The translations under genes were made by a program, and so were the position numbers. A stretch of 64,000 nt of DNA from NCBI GenBank assembly GCA_964036045.1, contig OZ038382.1:153338961-153402960 (forward strand), read 5' to 3'. The DNA is from Eutreptiella sp. 'Long Island Sound 2002' (Eukaryota > Euglenozoa > Euglenophyceae > Eutreptiales > Eutreptiaceae). Under the pieces are notes generated by a model. It made no database searches. It saw nothing but the letters and a program-made list of their open reading frames with translations, and was not told where the DNA came from. This document shows positions 54,280-64,000 of the stretch, piece by piece (positions within the stretch are counted from its first letter, which is position 1; each line of letters starts with the position of its first letter).

Positions 54280-57200
54280 TGGATTGATGAACTTGAGTGT
54301 CAGGGGCTGCAAGTGGGTTGGTCTGTGATCAGCTGCTGCTTGGGCCTGAATGCTGCGTCACCGCAGCAGGTGCCCTCAGTTTAAAGTACCACCCCCTGCA
54401 ACCCCACCGGAAATGCACTGTAGTGGAGGGGGTCTGCGCCCTGTGTGCACTGGCTCGCGGGCTGCTGGCTTTCACCCTGCCACGCTGCCACACCTTTTTT
54501 TTTTTTTTCATGTGGCGGCCACGGACAGTGTGCTCTTGCGTGCAGTATTATACTATTTTATATATAAGCACGTCCCGTACACCAGGGATCCCTAAGGATG
54601 TCCGGCTGTGTTCCTTCTCGGGGAGGGACATGATGGGACGTGGGATTGGAGGTGGACTGGGGCGGGATCAGGGGCAGACTGACGATGGACTGGTGCCGGC
54701 GGCTGGCAGGCCTCCAGCAGTCAGCAGCTGATTAGGTTGTTGTCGAAGGGCTGACAGCGGCTGAGCCTATGCTCAGGCGACAGCGGTCCGCGCACAACCG
54801 ACAGCGGTTGACTCGTCGTTTTTAACAGCGAGGGGCGCTCCGTCCGTGGTGCATAAGCATCCAACAACATCCCGATGTACAGTGCCTGGCCTGGCATGGC
54901 CTCCGGAGCTGCTCCGTCAGGCTGCGTGTCAGGCATGCAAAGGTACATCAGCGGATGTTCTTGCCCATTCAGTAATTAATCACTATCAGTCTGCACATTG
55001 GATACTACACGCACGCGAATGTGCACGTGCACGGCTGCGCAGGCAGTGACAGCCAGCTGCCTGTTCTGATCCCCAGACGCTGCTTCAATTTTTTCCACAG
55101 GCACTTGTGTTCAGTGCCTACTGCTCGCGGATTTGTCTGATATTGGGAGGGCTCTGCCTCCCATTTGCTGCAGCGATTGCGAGTTTTGCAACGTCGCAAG
55201 TTCTTTTCCAATGCAGTTCCAAGGTCCTATGTCAGGGTGGTCCTCAACCACTGCTTGCCTGCTTTTTGCTCACCGAGAATGGGCTTTGAGGATCGCTGCG
55301 CTTATTTCTCACCCCAACGTCAGTTGGTTGGCAGGTGTTTTCCTGATGGCTGCTGATGGTCAAACGGTGGTGATTTGGAAAAGGCAAGCCAACACTTAAC
55401 CTTGGCTGGTTGGTGACGAACTGGCAGCGTTAGTGGTTGACTGACGGCATGTGACGGTGTATCTGCCGATGGTGTGTGAATCCTGCTCACTAGACAGTCA
55501 TCGAGATAGCTCTCGGAATCAAGGATCAGAGCTGTCTGATCCTACAATTGTCCCATGGGACGCCATGGTAGTACTGTTCGCACTGTGACTTGAAGTGATG
55601 CTCATCTCGGGGCTGGCAGTGTCACTTAATTGCTTTTTCTTTGTGGTTCAATCCAGCGAGTTCGTTTTAGACATGACGCCTTTGATGCAGCTGACTGTTG
55701 CTATCATTGCTATCACCTGCACTCCTTGCGCACGCCATGCAGGTGCGTGCCCCCCGAGGTCCATTACACGGCTACAGGACCCCTGCAGCATGTCCAGGTC
55801 CTACCAACACATACTGTTGGCAAGCAGGCCATTGATTGATGTGGCAGACCCCTCTGGAGGGGTGGTCAGGTCAAGGGGTGGGTGGGTACTTTCCCATTGT
55901 GATTGGGGGAGCAGTGCCCCTTCCAGGGTGACACAGGTCGGTTTCTTGGAGTGCTGGCTGGGGTGGTGGGGGGGGGGATTGCGACTGTGGGCCAGTGAAG
56001 TGGTGTGTGTGTGATGTGTTGGTAAAAGAAGGTTGTGGGGCACTTAACTCGGCGTGCATGCGGCGCATGTTCATACATGTGCTTTGTGTCTTTTGTTTTT
56101 GATGCCTCCTTGAAATCCAGCTGTTACCATGGCAATGACCTCAAGAGGTGGGCACGGTGCGGGCGTGGCACGCACTTGGCACAAACATCCACCTCTGATC
56201 GTGGTCTATTCAGATTTTCCCCTGTTGGACCAGCGGGTGCACAGGTATACTACCCCTGGCTGGGAGTGGGTGGGTGCGTTGTGGTTGTGGTAGTTGTGGT
56301 GGGTGGGTGGTTGATGCGTGGGTGGCTGGGTCGGCGCCAGCTAATCAAAGCCCCGCCTCCCCCCCCCCCACCCCTGGGTAATTTACATTCTTGCCCACCC
56401 CCTCCTGCAAGGCACACGATACCTCCTCTTGGCCATGCTGCGATGGTGCAATCGTGGCACGCCGCAGTATGCCAGTATGGTACGCCCATTTGTCACTACA
56501 CAGTCAGGATTTATGGGGAGTGCCTGCAGGTGCACCAGAAATCGCACGTGGTTGGCTGCCAGCGCAACCCCTTTCCCCAATTGTTACACACAGCCTTCTT
56601 CACAGTAAGGTGTTGCAATATAGCAGCTGGGCGTCCAAACCAGACTGTTCAGATGCCTGCATGCCCCGTCACAAAACAACAGCAACAAAGACAACAACAA
56701 AGTGTTGATTTTGATTTCAGCAGGTTGCAGCCATATGCGGGAGAATTGGTTTGCGTGCTTTCGGTGATACTGCATGTGTTTGCAGGGAGACGGTGGCCGT
56801 TAAATGCAAGCATTCCGGTCTGTGCACGCTGACCACCAGCTGTCGGCCTGGGCAATGATGGTCTGTTCCAGACAAGGGGGGCGAAAAAACACGGTGGGCA
56901 GTCTTGGCAACGTGGGGCTTCGTCCAAGCTATGGCCTTGACGGCAGTTGGGGTAGTATTTATGTGGCAGCAAATATCATGCGGTACCGTCCAATTGGTCT
57001 GGCGTGGTGTGTGAGTGATGGCATTGGTCGAACTACAGGTGTGATATTTTGGGGTCTGCAAGGGTTTAGACATGGGGGAGTTCGGCTATAATGATGAAGA
57101 TGGGAGCCGGTTGCAACATGGTGTATGGTGCCTCTTCCAGAAGTTTGGACCCGGAACACGATTTTCTGCAGTGTTCGTGGTGGTTGCTGAAAGTGTCTCT

Positions 57201-59194
57201 CTGTCACAGTGAGACATTTAAACTCTGAGTTTCTGCCCCTGGGTATGTGTAAGGGACATGTCCTGGCAGTGGACTGCCATGAGACATTGAGGTTTGGGTT
57301 CAAAAAAGTTGGTATGACTTTGGTACAATTTGGGTGCATCCTTGTCACAGAAGGAGACCAATATCTCATTGCAATCCCCTGGACATGCTGTTTCTCAAAG
57401 TACCGCTCCCCCGTCCATCCAAATTAGGTCCTGTATTAAGTTGGGACCTAATTTGAGTGTGGTGAGGGAAGATGATTGATGAGTTTCAGTTGGTTGCTGA
57501 ATCAGTTGCTTTGATCGTGGTTTGTTTGACTTTCTTTCCCCCATTTGGCACTGGTCTTTCTGGCCACACAACGGTTGTGTCCAGCATTTGACTGTAACAG
57601 TGCGCATTCTTATTTGTGCCTGGTAATCCCCCCCTCATGGGGGGGATCGTCACAACAAAAAAGCACAGGAAATACTAGGCCCCTCAGGTGACGAAGAAAA
57701 TCTTTCTTGAGGTTATATTAGAACTGCTGCAGTTTTAGCACTACCATTGTGTGGTGCCATCTCCCCCCCCTCCCCATTGGGGGGGACTGGCCTGACATTC
57801 GGGGGGGGGATTACAAGTGGGGTGGGGGGTACAAATGGAGAGTGTGTAAATTGCTACCACCAATGGCCACTGGCGGCAGGTTTTGGCCATCGTAAGTTGC
57901 GTAGGCTGCCCACCCGCGATTTGCATGCCTGTGTGCTATTTGGCCGTGTGCCAAGCCTATTTCCTCATGACCGTTCGTGATTTCCTTCCTCTGTATGGTT
58001 TTCTCCTGCTGGTACCAAGCGTCTATGCATTTTGAGCCATGTGGCCCCTCTGCACATAAGCAATGACATGTTGTGCCGTCCTGATCAAATGAATGGTGTA
58101 CCACAAGTGGCAGAGGGGATTGTTTGGGGCTTTAGTTGAAATCAGTTCTACACATGGAGGTATTTCACTGGGTTCAAGATGCCATTTCTTGGCAACGCTT
58201 TAAATGTCAAGAGGACTATGCTCTGGGCAAGACTGAATATATATCCCTCCACGGTCACAATGAGTTTTCCCTGCGTTCTGCTTTCTGGGGTCCACGAAGC
58301 CTGGCAACCCGTACACTCAAGAGACCGTCTGCAAACTGGCCACCGATGATATGCAGCCATCCATGTAATCCGCATGCCACTTCTGCACTGAGTGGACCTG
58401 GTGAGCCACATACTGTGAGAGATGCCGCTAGGCAACCACCAGCTTCTGCATGGTGGTCAGGGACACACGCAAAGTATGTGTCTGTGCATGAACAAAAGTG
58501 GGTCAGCAGGGTAGCCCAAAGGCCCTACTGTACGCAGTGGTCAGCCATGCTGCAACACCTTCTGCGTTGGAGGAGTTACTGCAAACAAAAGTGCAAACAA
58601 AAGTGGTCCTGAGGACTCTATTTTCGACGCAAGCGAGTGTATCCACATTATGGCACACCAAAGGTCTGTTGGTGCGTGCGCCAAACCTGTTGGAGCTCAA
58701 ACCACCACTGCCTGTGGCCTATTGATCCTGCTGCTGCACGGCATCCCTGCTCCCGTGGGCTAAGAGAGAAATGAAGGTGCGGTGCGCGCGGCACAGGGGG
58801 GGCAGCCCAGGCCGGTCCTTGTATGCGACCCCCCCCCAGCCCCCCCCCCCCCCCCCCGGGTTTTGAGAGATAGTGGGTTGGGGGCATGGCGCCAACGGCG
58901 CCCCCTTTTTTTTAGCATGGCGCCAATGGCGCCCCCTTTTTTTCGCATGGCGCCAACAACGCCCCCCTTCTTTCATCAAACCATCAGTGCTTTTGAGCGC
59001 CAGATATCGCAAGACGAGGCGCTATACAAATGTCGTTTGTTGCGAGCTGCTTTCCAGCGGAGATGAGCAAGACGGGCAGCTATACAAATGTCGTTTATTG
59101 CGAAGTGAAGATCCTGCATTTTGAGCAAAACCCGGCCCGAGTGTAGCGCCAAATTCTTTCTGGGGCGAACGCACTTTCTTGATTCTTTTTTTTC
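54280..59194. other. Intergenic region; unassigned short ORFs
   Basis: Nothing here is supported by splice-phase agreement. ORFs at 58136-58612 (158 codons) and 57209-57427 (72 codons, KGHVLAVDCHETLRFGFKKV) look partly coding but match nothing I know. A perfect 12-bp hairpin lies at 57420-57455 (CAAATTAGGTCC and GGACCTAATTTG). T and C runs occur at 54497, 56360 and 58819-58858. Confidence 0.4.
58890..58975. repeat. Three tandem units rich in GGCGCC palindromes
   Basis: GCATGGCGCCAACGGCGCCC followed by a T run is repeated three times with small changes, unit about 30-34 bp. Each unit contains GGCGCC once or twice and a poly-T tract, so strand folding is likely. Confidence 0.8.
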
Positions 59195-59292
59195 CCACGC
59201 TTTATTGCGTGGCCCCTTGAGTTGGGGTAAGGGACTCACAATCCACGCTTTGTTGTGTGGCCCCTTGAGTTGGGGTTAGGGAGTCACAATCC
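59195..59292. repeat. Two units of the 48-bp minisatellite, inverted
   Basis: CCACGCTTTGTTGTGTGG and CCTTGAGTTGGGGTTAGGGA are the reverse complement of the array at 17688-17908. The pair lies about 100-200 bases before the first supported exon of the 59.4 kb gene. A second small duplication, CTATACAAATGTCGTTT, occurs at 59022 and 59080. Confidence 0.85.
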
Positions 59293-59387
59293 TGTAGTTT
59301 CCGTTGAAACTGAAGTTTAATGTGTTCCCTGGATCTGCCGTTGACTATGCATTTGTGCAACATGCATATGACCCCTTTTCACACTTA

Positions 59388-60598
59388 GTCGATTTTCATA
59401 ATCGAAATGGAGGGTGCGCGCCGCATGGATGGGACGCCCTGATCAAAATTTCCACCGAACACTGGGAAAAATGGTCAGACCATGTAGGCAAGAAGCAGGT
59501 AATGGACCTGGCCAACTCGGAGTGGAACAGGATCAATCAGAGCCACGGTTGGGTGGCTCGGGTCCAGCATGCGGTCCAACAGGTGGTGCTTGCGGTACAT
59601 GACGTCCGGGAGCAGTGGAACCTGCTGGCAGCGTACGAGCTGTACACAGGGACACTATTGAAGGTGCCAGACCTGGTGTCCATGCCTGGTGAGCTGGAGA
59701 GGGACAAGCCTGAGATATGGGTCAAGAGACTGGACCAGTATAGGATTGTGCTTCCCCGTGCCCTCTTCCACGTTGTTCTCTGGTCCTCCGGGCTCTACAA
59801 GGTTATGCAGGGTTATGCGTGCATCCAGGTCAGTGGTCATTCCCTCCCAGAGGTGCTAATGCTGGCCCCATTCGGCCCCTCGTGGTCAGGCAGTGTTGGG
59901 ACCTTAGGTTGAAAAACCCAGTGGGTTCAGGTTGTGCAACATTGTGGTGCTCTAGAATGGTACATAACGACAAAAATATTAGCAGTAGTAACAAAAACCC
60001 CCCATTTTTTCCTGCAGTAGCCGCGCTGTGCACGCGCTGTGCAGTAACGCCCCCTTTGCACCTCAGGTTCCAGAATCCTATCTCTGATTTCTCTGCCTGA
60101 GAGGGCGGTTGTTTCTGGAATTTGTGCCACTGCCAATTAGCGACGATGTTGAGGTGCTGTCCAGCCCAGGCCATCATGATTTCACAAACATTGGAAGTTG
60201 TGCTGCTGTGGGCAAGCGCCTTGATTTTTCTTGGGGTCCTTGCAGCCCGCATCCATGAAAAAAGTGTTCTGTCTTCGCACATCTTTTCTCTGGGGTCCTG
60301 TCATTGCAGATGATGTGGCTGTCCGTAGACAGCATTTCTCTGTCGCGGCTCAGGTAGCTTTGCCTAATGCTTCCGTGTCCTTCAATCAGGTGGCTAATTT
60401 GAGGGCATTCCTAGTCAATGCAACCGCACATAGGGCCGCTTCATCCCATATCCTGTGTCTGCCTCTTGCCTGTACAACGCTGTGCAGTCTCAAGCAACTC
60501 CATCGCATTGCAGACAGATCACTGAACAGGAACTTATGGAAGCCAAGTCGCAGCTGGAGCTGGAGAAGAGCAAGCGGTCCAGGGCAGGGCACGAATAA
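59388..60598 (+). CDS. Last three exons of an unknown protein with a coiled-coil tail
   Basis: Exons: about 59388-59828 (after CACACTTAG), 60310-60353 (44 bases) and 60514-60598. Introns: 481 and 160 bases, GT-AG. The joins are phase 0 and phase 2, and the frame closes at TAA. The first exon is mixed and helical (EHWEKWSDHVGKKQVMDLAN, HAVQQVVLAVHDVREQWNLL, EIWVKRLDQYRIVLPRALFH). The last gives ITEQELMEAKSQLELEKSKR, a charged coiled coil, ending GHE. The frame is open further upstream to 59304, so the exon start is uncertain. Composition suggests a real cellular gene. No family recognised. Confidence 0.5.
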
Positions 60599-63500
60599 GG
60601 AGCACATGATAAGGCGAGGGCAGAGGGGAGAGGGAGTACATGGGAACCGTAAGCGAAGGAGAGACGGTGTACCGACTGCACGCAGGTGAGAATAGAGGGC
60701 GATGGGATTGAGGGAGTAACACACTACACGATATGGATAGACTGAGCTGAGTAGATATGCATCTAACCAAGGCCGATGGTGGCGTCTGACTGCAGATGCA
60801 TGGCCGGAAGGCATCCCCTGATGGTTGTTTATACCTCTACTGGGAATCTGGGGAATGTTGTGTGAAACACCTGAGACAGACCAGCAAGTTAAACCATTAC
60901 GGACCGTGGCATGGCCATGATTCTGCTCCCCGCAAGGGGCCAGACTGGTGGATGATCAAAAAAATTTGTCTGTCGTGTCTTATTAAGAAGGCAATGAATG
61001 AATGAATGAAGGCAATGCTGCACGCATGCTGTATGACCCTGGGATCTAAATTCAGTATGTATCAAGCCTGTACGTTACAGAAGTCTCACCTTCCTGCCCT
61101 GTCTGGACTAGTTTGCTGAACAAAAAGGCAAACCCCTTGCATTTCCTCGGTTGCTAAAGTAATCATTTCTGCGAAAAAAGGCTCCCCGACCATTTTCAGA
61201 TCTGCAAGTAATCGACATGTCAGGATAGCAGCCGTCTTTGCTCTGCTGCACATCTGTGTGGCACCAATTTTCTGTTGAGCTATTTTGACCGTTTGCATTT
61301 CTCCAACTCCATCTTCTTGAGCCGATCCATCCCAGCAAATGTCATCTCAGTCCATTTTATTGAGGTTATGAGCTACTACAGACATAGGTGAGCAGGCTTC
61401 GCCGGCTTACCTATGTCTGAACCAAAAAACAAAAAACAGAAAAGAAAGGAATTACGCCCGTGTATTTTCAAGTCAAGACATCTGTGAAGACCACCCCAAG
61501 CAGTGTCAATCACCTCGATTTTACCACGTCTACTTGAGTATTAGGCAGGTATGCAGGATCAATGCCAGTTGCGCACCACTCGAAAGAATGCTCTTGCCTT
61601 AAAGAATCTTGCTGATCCGTAACCATCCGCACCGTCGACAGGCCCTCAGCAACGCTGAAAGACCCTAAACGAATCCTCGTTAACCTTCAACGACGATCAT
61701 TACCCAACGGGAGCCATCAAAAAACCCCTACAACCCCCGACAGCCCACACCTGTGTTTTGATCTTTGCACAGTCTCAAATCCGTTCAAACGGATGATGGC
61801 AGACCTGAACTGCGTATGAGCAGGGGCTTTGGCAGCCAGAGACCGAATCTATGCCAGCCATTACAACCTTCACCAACCTGTTGCTCGCTGCTCACGCACA
61901 CGGCTTCGGACATTCCGTATGTCACACTCGCACACTTACTGCAGATTCAGTGTTCACTGAATGGTCAAACCACTGTTATGAGTCCCCCTGCCTTGTCAAC
62001 GGGTCAATGAGTGAACGGGGAGGGGGACAAGTGGGGCACTAGCCACCCGCCACCAACCAGTTGACTGTCACCGGCCAACCGTCGTTGTCCAGCGAGGTGC
62101 TGTTGGTGACCACCGCATGGTGCCACATTTCTCTGGTCAAACTTCAACAAGAGTTGATAGTTTTCAGAGTAGGAACTGTTACAGGTTTAAGGCTGGTTGG
62201 CTTGTAATACTTTTGCCATCCAGCAGTATACGCCCCCCCCCCCCCTGCCTCGTGCCTTCTCTGTTTGCTTGTATGTGTGTGCGCGCACACGCATGTGTGT
62301 GTCAGCTGGGCCACCCCTCTCCAGCCTACTTTGAATAGAATCGTTCAGGTCATCCCCCCCAGTTTTTCTCATGCATGGCAGTTTCCGGCCTAAGCTGTTC
62401 TCAAAGGAAGTATGCACAGAACGAGTAAATTTGGGGCAGAAGAAAACCTTGTCGGCAAACAGGACATAGCTGTGTGCTTGCCATCCAAGGGAAATGATTG
62501 GCTACAAATGGTCGCAGAACGGATTCAGTCATGTGCAGAAATACAGACATTTCACCCTGTTGACCACTACAGTCGGTCAGAGAAATAACAGTCAGTCAGC
62601 TACTAATGCAGAGGGGGGGAGGAGGTTCCAAGAACAGGCTGTAATCCAATCCAATCCAATCAGTTCAAAGTTTCAACCAATTGCAGCGCACGTTGCGTTC
62701 CAAAGGTGGGGCACAAGGAATGTGGATGCAGGGCGCCCTGTCTGTGTTTAGTGAGGAGCAGGCAGGGAAGGAAGTTATATATTCTGTGTGAGTTGCAACT
62801 GCATGGCTACCTTTGGCACAATATATTGCAAAGGGTTGTACTACCTCCACAATATGCCAGATTTATATTGCGGCTGACGATTACAAGCAGGTCCCAGTTG
62901 CAGCCCAGTTGCATCCCAGTTGCTGCCACTTTTAAGGTACCTGGCGGTCTCTGGAGTCAGCCAGTGTGAGACATTGTCAGATCTCAGAGACATTAGACTC
63001 CAGGATCTTACCTCAACACTTCCGTAGCACTCTCAGCCAGTCGGCGGCAGTGGCAGACTTCAAAAGTCGAGCCAAAAAAAAAAAGGAATCAGCCAGTGTG
63101 AGATAGCACCAACAATCATAAACAGGAATGATGCTGTGGTGCAGGCAGCAAAGAGTCCTAGGGTTATGATGTTGCCTGGTTTTGGTGTACAAGCAAGTGC
63201 GGCACTATTAGACCTCATCTAGAGGGTGAATTGTTGACGGCATATCTTTGGGTTGGTAATTTGAATGGAGGAGGCTGGTGTTTGTAGTGACATGCTGATG
63301 TGTGATTCTGAGTTTTGAATTGCGTGCAGGAATGAAAGTCGTCATTGAAACCACCAATAAACTGATGAAAATGGGTCGATGAATTGTGGTTGTTGTTTGT
63401 GAGTGTGCATGCAGCAGCATTTCTCATCGCAGCTTGCAGCACAAGCTACTTGCTCTTTGAGAACCGTTTTAACACAGATGTAAGAGAGCCTTTCAAAATC

Positions 63501-64000
63501 CCTCTCTGGTGCTCCCTTTGGGTCTCTGGTGCAGGTTCTATTCTCTGTTGATTGTAGGGTTATTTATTTTTTCTAGTGCAGTTGTTGAATTCTAAGTCTT
63601 TTTCTGAATTCTGTGGTGTTATGTGTGCTTGCTCTATGCCAGTGTCAGTGTTGTGTGCTTTTTCAGTCTGGAGGAGTATTTGTAGTCCCGAGTTGGGGAT
63701 GCCATATTTTACTCCACAAATCCACGGCACTCCAAAATGTTTTTCTGATGGACCCTTCTCTTTTCTACTACATTGTGTTGAACAGTGTTCCTTTTTTGCC
63801 AAGGTAACAGATTAAAAGGGGTTTCTTCAATGGCGACCACAAGTAAAATATCATTGCTGATACTAAACTGCGTCCTATCTCCGTTTGTCTACTCTACACG
63901 AACGAAACCTAAAGAATAGGCCCTAGCACCCTGGGGATTGAGGGGATGCACAGTGCAAAAAACCCAACAAATAGGTTGCCCAATTTCCTTTGTTTCTAAA
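60599..64000. other. Intergenic sequence, no supported gene
   Basis: Only short frames without splice support. Noted: a repeat of CCAATCCAATCC type at 62644-62660, a C run at 62226, a GTGTGTGCGCGCACACG palindrome at 62275, and a hairpin at 61379-61419 (listed separately). The last 500 bases are AT-richer with no open frame of interest. Confidence 0.5.
61379..61419. repeat. Near-perfect hairpin followed by an A-rich tract
   Basis: CAGACATAGGT at one end pairs exactly with ACCTATGTCTG at the other, and the interior (AGCAGGC TTC GCCGGCT) also pairs apart from one mismatch, giving a stem of about 19 bp with a three-base loop. A-rich sequence follows (CAAAAAACAAAAAACAG). It could be a structured RNA, a fold-back repeat end, or an intergenic palindrome. 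Confidence 0.7.

Noticed and set aside
56035-56832. 265-codon plus-strand ORF
   Set aside because: It crosses GT- and C-rich simple sequence that creates Val, Gly and Pro runs. No motif was found, and an antisense frame covers the same stretch.

Overview
The window looks like nuclear DNA of a microbial eukaryote, probably a protist or alga. Genes are sparse and split by GT-AG introns of about 56 to 3300 bases. Several acceptors sit behind pyrimidine tracts, and one intron has a TACTAAC-type branch site. There is no operon structure. Intergenic DNA is full of microsatellites, minisatellites, short dispersed repeats and runs of 8 or more G or C. I cannot name the species from sequence alone. 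A possible HU-like fragment at 27.6 kb would fit an alga or dinoflagellate, but that is weak evidence.

Layout. 0-12.8 kb (minus strand): one very large gene. Its main exon is about 8.4 kb, GC-rich, and encodes a low-complexity protein built mostly from a seven-residue Gln-Ser-Gly-Thr-Gly-Pro type unit. It appears to splice over a 3.3 kb intron to short conventional exons at 0-0.95 kb and leaves the window at base 20. 12.8-17 kb: intergenic, with a hairpin, a tRNA-like sequence and microsatellites. 17-18.2 kb: a minus-strand zinc-finger gene of transposon-associated type beside a 48-bp minisatellite. 22.1-24.0 kb: a three-exon plus-strand gene for a 145-residue or longer RIIa/Dpy-30-like docking-domain protein with a Ser/Asp-rich tail. 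27.5-28.7 kb: an HU-like fragment and a Cys-rich ORF. 29-33.3 kb: the 3' part of an EF-hand gene, plus further exons just downstream. 35.9-36.8 kb: a possible RNase H-like remnant and an acidic Ser-rich ORF made by a 150-bp duplication. 39.4-41.1 kb: a two-TM exon and a short exon pair. 41.6-42.9 kb: a two-exon mitochondrial carrier (SLC25) gene, the most secure call here. 45.7 kb: a Cys-rich pseudogene. 47.9-50.9 kb: a decayed element bounded by partly matching direct repeats. 51.3-54.3 kb: the last three exons of an unknown gene. 59.4-60.6 kb: the last exons of a gene with a coiled-coil tail. The final 3.4 kb shows no convincing gene.

Genes were assembled by hand. I looked for open frames, splice signals and agreement of codon phase across each junction. 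Phase agreement is the main support for the multi-exon models. Docking-domain, EF-hand and carrier proteins suggest ordinary signalling and organelle functions. The zinc-finger, RNase H-like, Cys-rich and Ser/Asp-rich ORFs look like debris of several mobile elements. I see no defence-type system. The most unusual object is the giant repeat-encoded gene.
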